A stretch of 64,000 nt of DNA from Thuidium tamariscinum (taxonomy: Eukaryota; Streptophyta; Bryopsida; Hypnales; Thuidiaceae). Under the pieces are notes generated by a model. It saw nothing but the letters and a program-made list of their open reading frames with translations. It had not been told where the DNA came from and did no database searches. Shown one piece after another: positions 1 through 11,500 of this stretch (the first letter of the stretch is position 1; every line of letters begins with the position of its first letter). The position numbers and the translations under genes are program-made. The stretch lies in NCBI GenBank assembly GCA_947034885.2, contig OX344754.2:25169369-25233368 (forward strand). Reading direction: 5' to 3'.

Positions 1-3000
1 CAATCCGTTTTAAATGCTACCGTCACATAATTGGAGGTATTGACTTCATTGCGATTTCCAATGCCTTCCCTTGAATCTTCTACAACCTTTGTAGACCTAG
101 TTCGGACCCGGGGTTGCGAAAAGTTGACTTTGTCTGGTCTATGTGAATCCCCAGCATCACCAATAGGTACATTAAGCCTCCTCTTGGTGCTCCCAAAAAT
201 TTCTTCTCCTTCTAGATGAGGTACTCGAGTTCCCACACCATGTGCTTCTGGCAATGTATTCAATGCCTCAGCTATTTTTTTTGGACACCCACTGCGCCTA
301 GCCGCCCTCAACCTCAATTCTCCCTTTGATGGTCCTGACCCACATGCATGTCCTCTAAGGTATGCTCGGTAGTTTGTCATTTGCATCCAAGCTCGAATGC
401 TGTCATCACAAGTGGCGTCGAATAAATTGTTTCCTTTTTTCCCCGACATTTGCAGCCACTTATTATGGATCGTTTTCGACAGATTACAAAAAGGCATGTC
501 TGCCATCTCTTCTAAAGTAAGACCCTAAAATTCCAACAACAAGCAGACATGAATCAAAATACAATTCACACTATTATTATACAAATTATATCTGAAATTC
601 CTCTCTATACTTCTAAGAATTTTAGTATGGTTTAGGAATTATGGATTCAAGGGTACAAAGAAGAAACAAATAGTATTATATAAATTGCAGAAACTGAATA
701 TTTCACTTGAGCAAAAAAATTGGAAATATAGTACCAGCAACTAGTACTTTAAGGGCAACCAATTTTGAACCTTGTAAAATTAACTAGGGTTGGGAATCCG
801 TCGGATCCGACGGATTCTATATATGATACCACTTTACAATACAGTAAAAATACTAAATGATTGAAACTTCAAGCAATTAGCACTTCCATGAATGCCTTAT
901 TGAAAGGTTCATCAAAAATATACTTATAGCTGTTGGATGCAACAACTGTCTCATTGATTCCCTACACTACTTCCTTTAATAAACCTTTTAATTCTCTACT
1001 ATAAATTATCTTACAAGAAAATTTTAAATTATTTGTATTCAAATTTCTGATTATAAAGACATTAAAAGTAAAAAGAATCATCTCTTCTATATAATTGAAG
1101 CAAACAATTGTCTAATTAAATAAGAATACAAAGTATAAATTTTAAACCAAAATAAGATTCACATACCATTGTCATGAAGCCTCCCCATTGTAAATAACGA
1201 AAATGCCAAAATGCCAACCAATGCTCCAAGTGATGAAGTGAGTCTTCCGTTGTAGCTCCAGATGATAGCCACCATGACCGAATTGCAAGATACTGCACCT
1301 CCGCTTCATCCAAAGTTTTGGATTCTTTATATTGCTTACACAGTGCAATGTGTTGATGTTGTAGTCCTTGCTTGATGTGTTTCTGGGTGTGCTTCTGAAG
1401 AGAATTACTCCAATGCAATAGGCATGTTCTCTCGCGATTCTTCATAATGTCATCTCCTGAACCACTACCATAGACAATGCGAACTGCATTCCAATTGGCC
1501 ATTGCGCTATCTGCCATGAATTCTTTAAAATTTGGCTCTGCCACTCCGTGTTTCTCCATTACAGCATTCAATGACCTCCAGAACTGTACTTGAATCTCTG
1601 TATCTTCTGATTGCATATCGCACACTGCAATGGTCATGACCTTCTTGTACTGAGAGTCGTACACGTGGCATGCCATGGTGGTCCAGTCCTTCACGCGCTT
1701 CACGTGGTCGAACATCATCCACGCATTTTGTAGATCACCTTCAGGTTGCATGCGCCTTACCAAGTCCACTCCACTTCCAGGCCCTTCAGTAAGTATTTTG
1801 AATACATAAACCTTCTCTTTGCCTTGGCCTGGGAAGACACTATCGTGTATGAACTCGAACTTTGATTCCTTCTTCATGGTCATGATGTTGTCAATGACCC
1901 CTCCTTGGTTGTTTGATCAGAAAGAGGAGATAATATTTCGTATACTAGGACTACTTAGCAACTGAAAGCGATCCATGACCTCTTCCATTTCTTCTCCCTT
2001 CAATATCTTCTTCTCTCCTTCTCCATGGTGAAAAAGGTGGTTTGTAAGGAAGTCTTTGCTAGCAGATAAAGCTATGGCAGAGTTTGTAGCTGAAGGAGTT
2101 TTGGCAACTTGTTCTGCTATGAGTTCGGTAATTTCTTTTGTAGAATCTCTATACATGCCTTTTGCTACCGGGTGAGAGTGGTTTCCTAGGTGAATAGCAG
2201 CCCTAGTCATATTTGCGTTATCACTGTAGCAGTAGTAAATTCTAGCATCATAGGTGCTCAGGCATGTAGGTATTATTTTGCAAACTTTACAAACTAGTTT
2301 GCAATCTTTTGGTGGAACGACTCCTACTGCAAAAGGAAGTATTGTAGAACCTATCCATTCTGTTTCATTTTTCCTAGAAGTCCTAGACAAGTACTCGCAG
2401 CTAGGGTTTTCACAAATAAGATGGCCAGCACAGAATGACTTACGAAACTTCAAATTGTCCGAGTTGTGGATGTTTGTTGTCACTAGCTTGCACCAACCAT
2501 GTCCGTCGTACCGCTTGTCCATTCCCTCCAAGTTCTTAGCTGCAAATGAAGAAAAAGAGGCACGATACGGCGGTAGTTCAAAGATGGCATCTCCGTCGTA
2601 AGTCGGTGGTAGGAACTCCACTTGGTGGTGCTTCACAGCGTTCATATCTAATGTTGAGAGTTCATTTCTTGAACGGTGAAGACCAGAAAGTCCCTTCAAG
2701 CATTTCATTATACTAGTTATACTCGCCACACTTGAATGACAAACTTGTTGTGAAAAGGTACGTTGCTCAGAAGTACTAGTGGAGGTGTTCTGTATAGAGT
2801 ACGTAAGACTGATGTCATTGGACTCTTTCTTGACGAAGGAAGGTTCCATGTCAGGAGTCAAGGAAGGAAACTCGACTTCAGACTCACTAGATAGTTCAAC
2901 AATAGTCCCTAACAACTCTACCTTTGCTTCAGTAGGCAATTCATTTCGTACTAATGTAGGGAAGCATCCTACAGGAGTAGTAGGATTAGCACTCTCAGGT

Positions 3001-3326
3001 CCAGAAGATCTGTTCACTGTAGAATTATCAGACTGGCGACTTGCTATCTTAGTGGACGAAGCTAACATGGACAAAGGGAGACCGTAAGCCCTATAGTTCC
3101 CAAGACCTAGATACCAGTAATGCCCTTCATCAGAGAGACATTTTGAAAGCGGGATTGACTGAAGTAATTCACCAGACTCAGAATAGAGCTCTTCTTCAAC
3201 GTAGATAGATGACTCTACAAACTTAAATCGAACATGAAGCAAGTGGCTGAATACAGTAGCACGACCTTCTAGGTCTAAAGGAAAGACTAACGGAACCTGA
3301 TGACCATCTACGCGAATGCTTGCCAT
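1..3326 (-). pseudogene. Gene A, left copy: Mutator-like DDE transposase with premature stop
   Basis: This gene is co-linear with the intact-looking gene at 48694-52900. Exon 1 runs from ATG 3326 to 1167, an intron occupies 1166-525 (GT-AG, phase 0), and exon 2 runs from 524 off the left edge, so the SWIM-containing C-terminus is not visible. Codon 470 is TGA (1919-1917) where the right copy has CGC (Arg). The frame is otherwise open on both sides, so the lesion is a single nonsense codon. The zinc-binding region and the D540/D606-type DDE residues are present. The first ~250 residues differ from the right copy clearly more than the DDE core does. Family knowledge places this with plant MULE transposases. 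Loss of function is inferred from the stop. Confidence 0.85.
795..816. repeat. 22-bp perfect palindrome with GTCGGATCCGAC core (gene A intron, left)
   Basis: This is a perfect 22-bp palindrome centred on GGATCC, inside the gene A intron. The right copy has the identical 22 bp at 51208-51229, although the surrounding intron has drifted by roughly a fifth. Confidence 0.9.
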
Positions 3327-4243
3327 GTCGCTCACAATTGCCTAAAAGATAGAAATGTAGGTAGAAATGACTTGAGAGAGTGAAGAAAAGACATATGGAT
3401 CTATATAGGGCTTTGAAGGGGGCATTGATTATCTGTAAATGATGGAAGCTAGGACAATATGGATTAAGGGTGGATGGTTTAAGGGTAGAGGAGCTATAAA
3501 GTTTAAACAATAGTTTTACATGTGAACATTACATTAGAGTTAGTGAATGCAAAGTCTGTACAACAATAATTACTTAGTGTAGTAAAATGAAGCGCCCGTA
3601 ATTTTATATGTACTAATTAGGTTAAATTATAGAATGATCTTATTTGTATTGAATTGAAGCGGACTTAGATATTTTGCCGTTGGATTTGTGGCAGTTGGCA
3701 AAATAATTATTATCCTGGCGAGTCAGTTGAAAGGGCTCCAAGTCTCCAGTAGATCTCATTCAATATACAAATCTATAATTCTACTGACATTGATGGCGTT
3801 GTCCCTTCATGTTGCCTCAAGCAGTGCAAATTTCGAATTTCAAGAATTGACGGCGTTGTCTCTTCATGTTGCCTCGAGCAGTGCAAATTTCGAATTCCAA
3901 GAATTGCCAGAGCTGTCTCTTCAAGTTGCCTCGGGTAGTGCATCCTTCAAATTTTGCGAATTGGCGGCGCCGGAATTGATATGTCATATGACACGCGTGA
4001 AGTACAGAGGCGGCGCCTTGTAGAGAAGTATACAAGGGATTCTTGGAACACTGGAGTTCATTTCATTGTCACCTTCTGAGTGGAGCTTTCGTTTTTGTGT
4101 AGAGCAGGAGTACCTACTTGTTCTATATACTCATGATTTTAGAGCACTCAAGTGCACTTCCTGTCCTCTCGGAGCAAAGTAAGAGTCATAGGAAACACTA
4201 CTCTTTCTTCTATTCTTCTAGGAAAGCTTTGAGGAGAGCGAAG
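3327..4243. promoter_or_regulatory. Divergent promoter region between genes A and B1 (left copy)
   Basis: This ~0.9-kb spacer separates the divergent starts of gene A (reverse) and B1 (forward). A TATA-like CTATATAG on the reverse strand at about 3401-3409 lies ~70 nt upstream of the gene A ATG. The right copy has TATATAAA at the equivalent place. The part nearer B1 carries a three-copy tandem repeat, described separately. No credible protein is encoded here. Confidence 0.55.
3791..3965. repeat. 57-bp tandem repeat, three copies, in divergent promoter
   Basis: There are three head-to-tail units of 57 bp, each containing a TTGCCTCRAGCAGTGCAAAT-like core, with the last unit most diverged. The unit length is a multiple of three, so it yields a spurious repetitive ORF. 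The right copy has only one unit (about 48180-48235). Confidence 0.8.
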
Positions 4244-7200
4244 ATGACTCGTGCGAAGAAGACTGTGTCGAAGCGAGGTCGTGGTCAATCAAGTCAGTCG
4301 CAGAGGTCTCATTCTTTCGAGGGAGAGGGAGGTGATCATTCGAAGAGTACTGAGGACCAGAATGCTGATTCTGTGCAAGAGTACTTGGAGGAGGTGCATG
4401 TCGAGGATGAGGGCACTAAGTCACCGGAAACGTATATTGTAAGTTCATCGCACGCATCTATCTAGTCTCGTGCATTCCAAGTTGTTAGAGTTGTAAACAT
4501 TGAATCAATTCTGTGAACAACAGGTCTTTAGGTGCCGGCGTAGTTGTGCGCAATTATTCCGTTAATAAGAGCTATTGAAGGGGATGCAACAGTAGCAAGT
4601 AGAAACAGAGGAGCCATTCTTGTGCATGTTTGAATGCCAACTATGAGAGCATTGTCAGGACATTGCTTAGAGTAGAAATGACAGAGAGGAATGATTGCGA
4701 ATAACGGTAAATCATATGAACAGTGAGTTCTGATTGAGACTTAGGGTCGGAGGAGAAGCTTAGACATTCAATTGTATAAATAAAAGAAATTCTTTGAGTA
4801 CTATGTCGACAAAGCAGAGAGATTTTCCTATACTCATTGGAACCTGTAGTGAAAATTGAGAGAATTCAGTATCAGGGAAGGTTTTGGGTTTAGAATATTA
4901 AACCAACCATTTCCAACAACGCAATAGGGGCTCAAAAATGGACATGAGAATTCTAGAAAAGTCACTTCTCTCTAATGATGGAGCTTCATGTCATTTTTTT
5001 TATTCTTCAATAAATGGTTGGAGAACAATACTTCATTTATTCCTAGCTAAGTGTCTAGGTGTCTACCAATTTACTTCAAATTAAAAATAGGTCAAATAAC
5101 TGCTACACTCAAAATAATTAAAAATATGAATTCAAGCATTCACTTTAGAGGAAGTAAGATGCACATCAGGAAACCATTTCAATGACTTCATAAATAGAGC
5201 AATGCCATTTTTCAGTTTTATAATTCATACTTCTCTAAATATGCATAGATGCATTCCCAAGTGCAAATGATCACAAACAAGAATTCTAGCCAAGTTTGTG
5301 TTTGAGAATTCGTAACTAATTCAATAATGATCAAAAAATTATGAAATAACTTGTGTTAGATTCCTGATTCATTTCTCTTAAAGTAAAAAATATACTAAAT
5401 TTTTTTTAAGGTCAAGAAATACACCGTAAACCCGGATCAATCCAGAGCTGTTCGGTTTGTTAGCATCCTGGACTCAAGTAAAATTAGTTTTCCAATTTCG
5501 GATCCACGAGGCGAAGCCATGCCAGCGTACAGAAATCAAAAATAGCGTAGATCAAGAACATTCCTCGAGGAATGTTGGGAGAATTTCCACCGTACTTTCT
5601 CAAATTTTGAAGAGGCAAGCTATCGCACCTACCGAATTGAATTCTCTCACAAATTTCCAAAAGTACCCCACAGTATATCAGCGGCCACCCTATTGTGTGC
5701 CTTCATTGGCATTTCGGAAGTCAACGACTGCCGAAAGTTTTGCTCGAAATCTGGGCAAGATTCGGCCCTTAGTGGCGCCGCCACCATTCTAGCGCGCCAT
5801 GCTTGCTTTCTCCTGCAACTACGGGACACCGTCAATCGGGAAGGACTGTGGAAGATACTTTCAGATGACAAATTCGCTGGAATGGTGGCGGCTTGAAATT
5901 AAGCGGCTTGGCGCTCCAAGCCTTCCTTTCGGTTTGATTTTTCTATCTAAAATCATCTTCTGCAGCACTCACATCCCATTCACTCCTCCCAGAGCTCTCA
6001 TTCAGTGTTGTTGTAGATGGCGAGGACTACACGGAGCCGTGCACGACTCGGAGAGAATCCTGAGGAGCAGGTGGCGCAACATGAGGTGATTCGGCCTCAC
6101 TGATTCAATTTTTTTTTGTTTCTCTGAGCCGCTTGGAGTGAGTACAGGCTTGTCTTGCAATCTGGAATGGTTTCACTTTCCCCCTGTGTCCGCGCGCCTC
6201 GTGACACGCCACGCCCATCGCGCCCGCGCTCGCGCTGCCACCGCGCCCGGCGCGCCCGCTACCCCCACGCTCCCGGCGCAACCAGCGCGTCACTAGCGCG
6301 CCACCAACGCGCGATCGTGCCCCTGCATCGTGCTTTGAGAATTTTTGACCGTTGTAAATGCAGAGTGTGGGTAGCACGAGCCAGCTTGAAAAACCAAGTC
6401 GGATCCGACGTGGTTTTCCCGGTTGGCTCGTACTACCCACAGATGAAGTTCAAAATCAGATCTTGCAATTTTTTTCAAGTTCAGTAGGCACCTGGTTGAT
6501 TTCAATTTCTGCATTTCCGATGTCATGGCGGCGTCTGGTTTTGACTTTGAGGTCCAGGTTGATCAAGTTCACGACTGAACTCATTTTATTGTGTAGTTCC
6601 TTTCCAGGTCGATGCTTTGAAACAAATTTCAAATGACGGCATTTCGGGGGTACCACGAGGCACCGCACGAAACCCCGTCGGATCCGACTTTGTTTTTTGC
6701 GGTGCCTCGTGGTACTCAAGAAAGTGCCGTCTTTTCTTAATTCAGTTAATCTGTTGTTCACTTTCAGTTCTTTGTTTGCCGACTTGGAGGCATCTGGATG
6801 TTTCGTTTTTGACTTCAAGCCTGCTGACCTGCGGAGAGGGGAGAGTTCACTGACTGATTCGGTAGCATCTGGAAGTTCCGTTTTTGAATTTGAACCCGCT
6901 GACCACTCAAACTTCAAGTTCTAGTTTGGATTTTGAATCAAGTGACCTGTAGTCAGGGGAGAGTTTAGTGACTGATTCGGTACTGAAACTTATTGAGAAC
7001 CTCAAGTATCAAGACACTAAGTCCGAGAATTTCACATAAAACATACACTGCTGTTTTCAGTTCATGGATACAGATTTGTCTTCATGGATGTCAAGACTTG
7101 CTAGAAGTCCATAATTTAGCCTGTCACTCTAGAAGTAATGGTATGAGAGAGAAATTTTGAAGATTTGCACAACCCTCATGCACTTATTTAAGGAAATTTC

Positions 7201-8289
7201 CAAAAAATAGTGAGAATTTGGGGTACTACGAGCTGCAGCAGAAAACCAAGTCGGATCCGACTTGGTTTTCTGCTGCAGCTCGTAGTACCCCAAAATCTCA
7301 CCATTTTTTGGAACTTGGATGATTCTCGCACTTGAACTGGTCAAGAATATTTTGCTTTGGCAGTACTAAATCATCTTCAGAACGATGAAAGTTCTTTTTT
7401 ATCCTCTACCCCCACATTCTCTAACGTTTTGTTTCTAGGATGTTCCATAATTATCATTGGAACTCTATTTCATTGTCATTTTCAACTCTAGTTTCAGTTG
7501 TCAAAATACTTCACTTGAAGTTCAAACTTTCTACCGTGCTTCTTGAAAGTATATGGAACATACAATCCTATTATCTATACATGCTAACCTTGATTGTTTT
7601 TGGATTAGGCCACTGCTGGAGCTACCAACGTGGGTGAAGGCAGTGAAGAATTTCAACAACAAGTATGCCATCCTACACTTGTCAATTTTCTTGAAGAAGT
7701 GTCTAAATTCTCTCATGATTGGAATAGCTAAGTCATTTGGCAGTATGATGTATTATACATTCAAAAAATTGGCCAAATTTCATTTACTTCCAAATATGAC
7801 TTCAAGATTGATTGTAAAGTGTTGTACTTCATTGTCCAGAGTGACCAAGGAAGGGGCAAACGCCAGAAGGTATTATCTACAGAGAATCAAGGTCCTGTGG
7901 TGCAAGGTGTCCCAAGTATGGAAGTTGGTGGATCCTCTAAGCGACAGAAATCTCCACACTCTGGTGTTTCCCTCTCTACGGATGAAGGCAATTTGCATCA
8001 AAACTTGGTGAGTTTCGATGACGTCATGGATGCTGCAGAGCAAGCCGTTGATGCATTCAAAACTACTATGTTTAGTGGGACTAGGGGCAATGGCCCGTGG
8101 TTCTCATCTTTCAGTGAGGAGGAGGAGTATCCCTCTGATTATGAGCCCTCGAACTCCAACAGTGTAGAGTTTTTTGATTTGTACACAGGGGAGAGTGAGG
8201 TGTCAAATATGGACCTGTTTCAGTCAGATGAAATCATCATCCTCAGCTCTGATGAGGATGAGGATGATGATGTGCAGATCATAGATTAG
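4244..8289 (+). CDS. Gene B1, left copy: short charged protein with C-terminal SIM-like motifs
   Basis: The exons are 4244-4438 (first exon a, 65 codons), 7609-7662 (18 codons) and 7840-8289 (149 codons plus stop). All junctions are GT-AG and phase 0, and the same boundaries hold in the right copy. An alternative first exon b lies at 6017-6085. The product would be 232 or 190 aa. Its N-terminus is short and basic (MTRAKK or MARTTRSRAR), its middle has FDDVMDAAEQAVDAF, and its tail is very acidic, ending IIILSSDEDEDDDVQIID. Two hydrophobic-acidic stretches there resemble SUMO-interaction motifs. I recognise no family. The frame is open although the sequence is quite diverged from the right copy, which suggests it is maintained. 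B2 starts 225 bp downstream. Confidence 0.65.
4439..6016 (+). other. Intron or spacer between B1 first exons a and b (left)
   Basis: This is mostly AT-rich, non-coding sequence. Short ORFs at 5450-5900 show no family resemblance and are not conserved in frame in the right copy. The sequence just before exon b probably includes its promoter or 5' leader. Confidence 0.45.
6017..6085 (+). other. Alternative first coding exon b of gene B1 (left)
   Basis: This exon has 23 codons starting MARTTRSRARLGENPEEQ and ends at a GAG|GTGATT donor in phase 0. It can therefore replace exon a. The right copy has the counterpart at 46121-46053 (MTRTTRNRARESENQ...), also 69 nt. Confidence 0.6.
6170..6340. repeat. 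CpG/GCGC-rich segment downstream of exon b (left)
   Basis: This stretch is extremely CpG-rich, with repeated CGCGC and GCGCC words in an otherwise AT-rich intron. It is positionally equivalent to the larger GCGT minisatellite at 45440-45930 in the right copy, but the sequence is largely different. Confidence 0.6.
6367..6440. repeat. Palindromic hairpin L1 (B1 intron)
   Basis: This is a ~74-bp inverted repeat whose arms carry GTGGGTAGCACGAG and CTCGTACTACCCAC, around the core GTCGGATCCGAC at 6398-6409. There are a few mismatches in the stem. Confidence 0.85.
6650..6715. repeat. Palindromic hairpin L2 (B1 intron)
   Basis: This is a 66-bp inverted repeat with outer arms GTACCACGAGGCACCGCA and TGCGGTGCCTCGTGGTAC that are perfectly complementary, around the core GTCGGATCCGAC at 6677-6688. 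The inner stem has mismatches. Confidence 0.88.
6788..6985. repeat. Tandem repeat of ~100 bp in B1 intron (left)
   Basis: Two imperfect copies each contain GCATCTGGA, a TTCCGTTTTTGA-like word, a GCTGACC word and, after a spacer, GAGTTCACTGACTGATTCGG or a variant of it. The repeat lies between hairpins L2 and L3 and has no coding signal. Confidence 0.6.
7217..7294. repeat. Perfect 78-bp palindrome, hairpin L3 (B1 intron)
   Basis: All 39 pairs match around the centre 7255/7256, with core GTCGGATCCGAC. With small mismatches, complementarity continues to about 7199-7311, where CCAAAAAATAGTGAG pairs with CTCACCATTTTTTGG. A folded strand would have essentially no loop beyond the central GATC. Confidence 0.95.
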
Positions 8290-8513
8290 ATAGACTTGGA
8301 AACCTTAAGAATAGCAAATACTATTCCAGGATGTACCCTCACTAAGGCTAGTTTTATATTGTAAATGTGCTTGATCCTCGCTTTGCAAGTACTATTCTTT
8401 ACTTGAAGTAAAGTATTTTCTTACAAATGTATCAATTTGTTTATATTAAATTTTATTACTGTTTTTGTTCACTGTGAATATTTTATTTATTAAATTTGAA
8501 TTTGTACTCCTAG

Positions 8514-11500
8514 ATGGACATCTCCCCTTCAAAAACCACGAATGAAGAGACAATCTTGGAAACGCCAAACCCTCAAAACTAGAGACAGCCAGAGATTGAG
8601 CAAGGAGAAGGAGAAGGAGATGGAGATGAAGGAGAAGAAGACATGGAGATTGTCATTCAAGACCGTGAGGAGGAGAAGGTGATGTCCGAGGAAGAACTCC
8701 GGCACATTCAAAAAGGTGATGTTGTGAAGCTTTTGGGGCAACTTCGGATGAAGCCTGAGGAGGTATTTCGAATGCACATACCTTTGTGCAGGCTTGTGGC
8801 AATGCCAATGGTCAGACCCGCATTGGCATCTGATATCCTGTAGCTAGAGCAAGAGTTTGCAGGTGGAGGGTACCGAGATGGTGCTGTGGTATTCTATGTG
8901 TCAGCTACAAACGAAGATGGGAACACTGAAGAGTTCACGCAACAGGAGATGGATAGTTGGGACCCCATTTGGAAGGAGAAGAATGAAGTCTTCAAACAGA
9001 AGTTCGAGTCCAAGCCAGAGCTTCAGTTCTTGAAGAACTTGAAGATCTTCATTTGCGATGGGAACCACAGACGAATTGCGTGGATGAACTACATCTCTAA
9101 GCACTCGGAGGAGCATTGCAGTGTCGATTCTATCATGTTAGACACGAAAGGTCGGAATGAACTTGTCATGCAAGTCATGCATGACGTAAACAAGTAAGTT
9201 CTCTCTTTCTTATTGTTTTTATTTTTCCAAAAAATATTCAATTTGAATGTTGTACTTTCTTGGAGGTAGTTTAGATCTTCGGCCTATGTTGCATTGAATG
9301 GTTTTCAGGTCTGTAGAAGACTCCCACGTGAAGACGAACTTGGTACACACCTTGTACCAAATTCAGAAGTACGGAATGCTTCCCATAGCAAAGTTTGCAG
9401 CTCTACTTAGGCCTGCAGAGAGGAAGAGGTGCCTTGAGCACAAGGTCACTAAAAAGTGGTACTCAATTCAACTCGAGGTCTTCACATCTTTCATCTTCCG
9501 AGTAAGCTCCTTCAACTTGTTTTTGGTAAATTTTTTTTTATTTTTAAAAAACCATCAATGTCCATATTGATTTCACATCTATTTGGGATTCTTGTGCAGC
9601 AAGAAATTTCACAAGCTGCAGATGCAGCTGTAAGAAGGTACATGGAGGCCACACAAGAGACTGGAAGTGTACCACTACAAGCAGCAGAAGCAATGAGGTT
9701 GGGAGCAAGGGAACGAACAAAGGCAGCCTGCAGCCATGGTCAAGATGTTCAAATTGCTAGCGGTGGCCAACCCAACAAACGGAGTGGACTTCCTTAAAGA
9801 GGTACAATTCATAATTTTATCTCCAACTTCACTTAAATTCTTCAAAAGTCAGTTCAAATCCGTTTTGAAAAACTAACTGAAATCTTCTTGTAGGTGGAAA
9901 AGCATTGGGGCAACTACGAGGTGCCTGAAATGACTTTGGAGAAGCTCCAGTTGGTCGCCACCTGCAAGATGACTGCAAAGCACAAGACAAAGATACTTCA
10001 ATGGTGGAACTCTTCTACCCCAAACCGCGAATCAAGGAAGTTGCCACCAAAACCTGTCTCTGAACTCTTACTTCCTCAATTTCTGGTGAAGTGCACTTGG
10101 TACGCTGGGGTAAGTGTTCAATATCTAATTCCTTTCATTGAATAACAAAACATGTGGTAGTACTATTTCATTAAAATATTTGGTAATACCACTAAGCTTT
10201 TTCACTATATCCCATTTTTCAGATAGAAGATGTTGTAGTGGAGTTCTTCGACAAAATTGTAAAAGAAGACAACCTTTCCATCGACTACAACGTAAAACCA
10301 GAACCAGAGCGGCTACGAGAGTACATTGAAGGATGGAGGCAGAAGATTTGGGAACATGGCTTCATGAATTACTTCAAGGGCTCGAAGTACTTCAAGAGGG
10401 GCCAGACTTTTTCATCTCACGAAGGCTCTAACGCTGTAGTGCGTAGAGTCCTTTATCGGTATGTCATTTTCTTTACTTCTTGGAATTTTGTGGCATCATT
10501 GTATACTTTGTAATTTTCGAAATTCTATAGCATCTTCTACTTCATTATAAATCTTGAATTTGTATTGTCTTGGCATTTTTCCACCCTTCAAAAAACTGTA
10601 ATTTACAACTTCCATGATATATATTGCTCTTACTCTTTCATTTTGAGATTGAACAGTGCTCCATATAACTCATTATGATTGAATTACAGGTACTTCAAGT
10701 TAGAGCTTGAAGCAAAGGGGGCCATTGCAAAACTGGACCTCCCTCAATTCCTTCCACGCTTCCTCGACCGCAACTCGAGTTCATGCATGTTCAGCCCACA
10801 TCAATTGCGCACCTACACTACTGCTCATCTCTCTGGCGCGGGTTGGTACTTGGACTGCACACTGGAGTTCACCCATAATTCGGAGGCTAAGCTGAGGGCA
10901 TCATTGGAGGGCAAGGGGGTAGTAGATTTGGAGGATGTTGACGAGTTCATCGGCATAGATGATGATGCCAGGAAGAGGGCCATCAACAAGAGGGATGCAC
11001 TGGACCGAAAGAAAGAAGTGAAGAATCAACTCATCGTGGAGGCCAAGGAGAAAAAGCAGGCGGAGAAATCAGCAAAGAAGGCGGAGAAAGAGGCCGAGAA
11101 GGCGGAGAAAGAAGCAGAGAAGGAGAAGGAAGAGAAGACTAAGGCCAAGGGAAAGAAGAAAGTGGAAGAAAAAGGGCAAGTCTTAGCTTCCTCCACTGTG
11201 GATCAAACACAAGGTGGAGTACCAAGGAAAGTCACCATCTCACAACTCACTGAAGATGTCATTTCACGAGTCACTCAAGCCATGGTCCTCTCCGACGATG
11301 ATGTGCCAGAGACTGAGGATTTAATCCTTAATATTTGCATTGAGGACATTGCCATGGATATGGAGGACAAAAGACAGGGTGCCTATGACGAGGTCTTGAA
11401 GTACTTAGTTAAGGTGATCTATTTGAACATCTTTGCTCAAATTTATTTTACTTGTTGTCAATGATATGGATGCAATGTACCAAAGTTGCTAAAATGAAAC

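Noticed and set aside
3688-4023. Repetitive ORF with LSLHVASSSANFEFQEL-type peptides
   Set aside because: It is produced by the 57-bp tandem repeat, whose unit is a multiple of three, and the right copy has one unit and no matching ORF.
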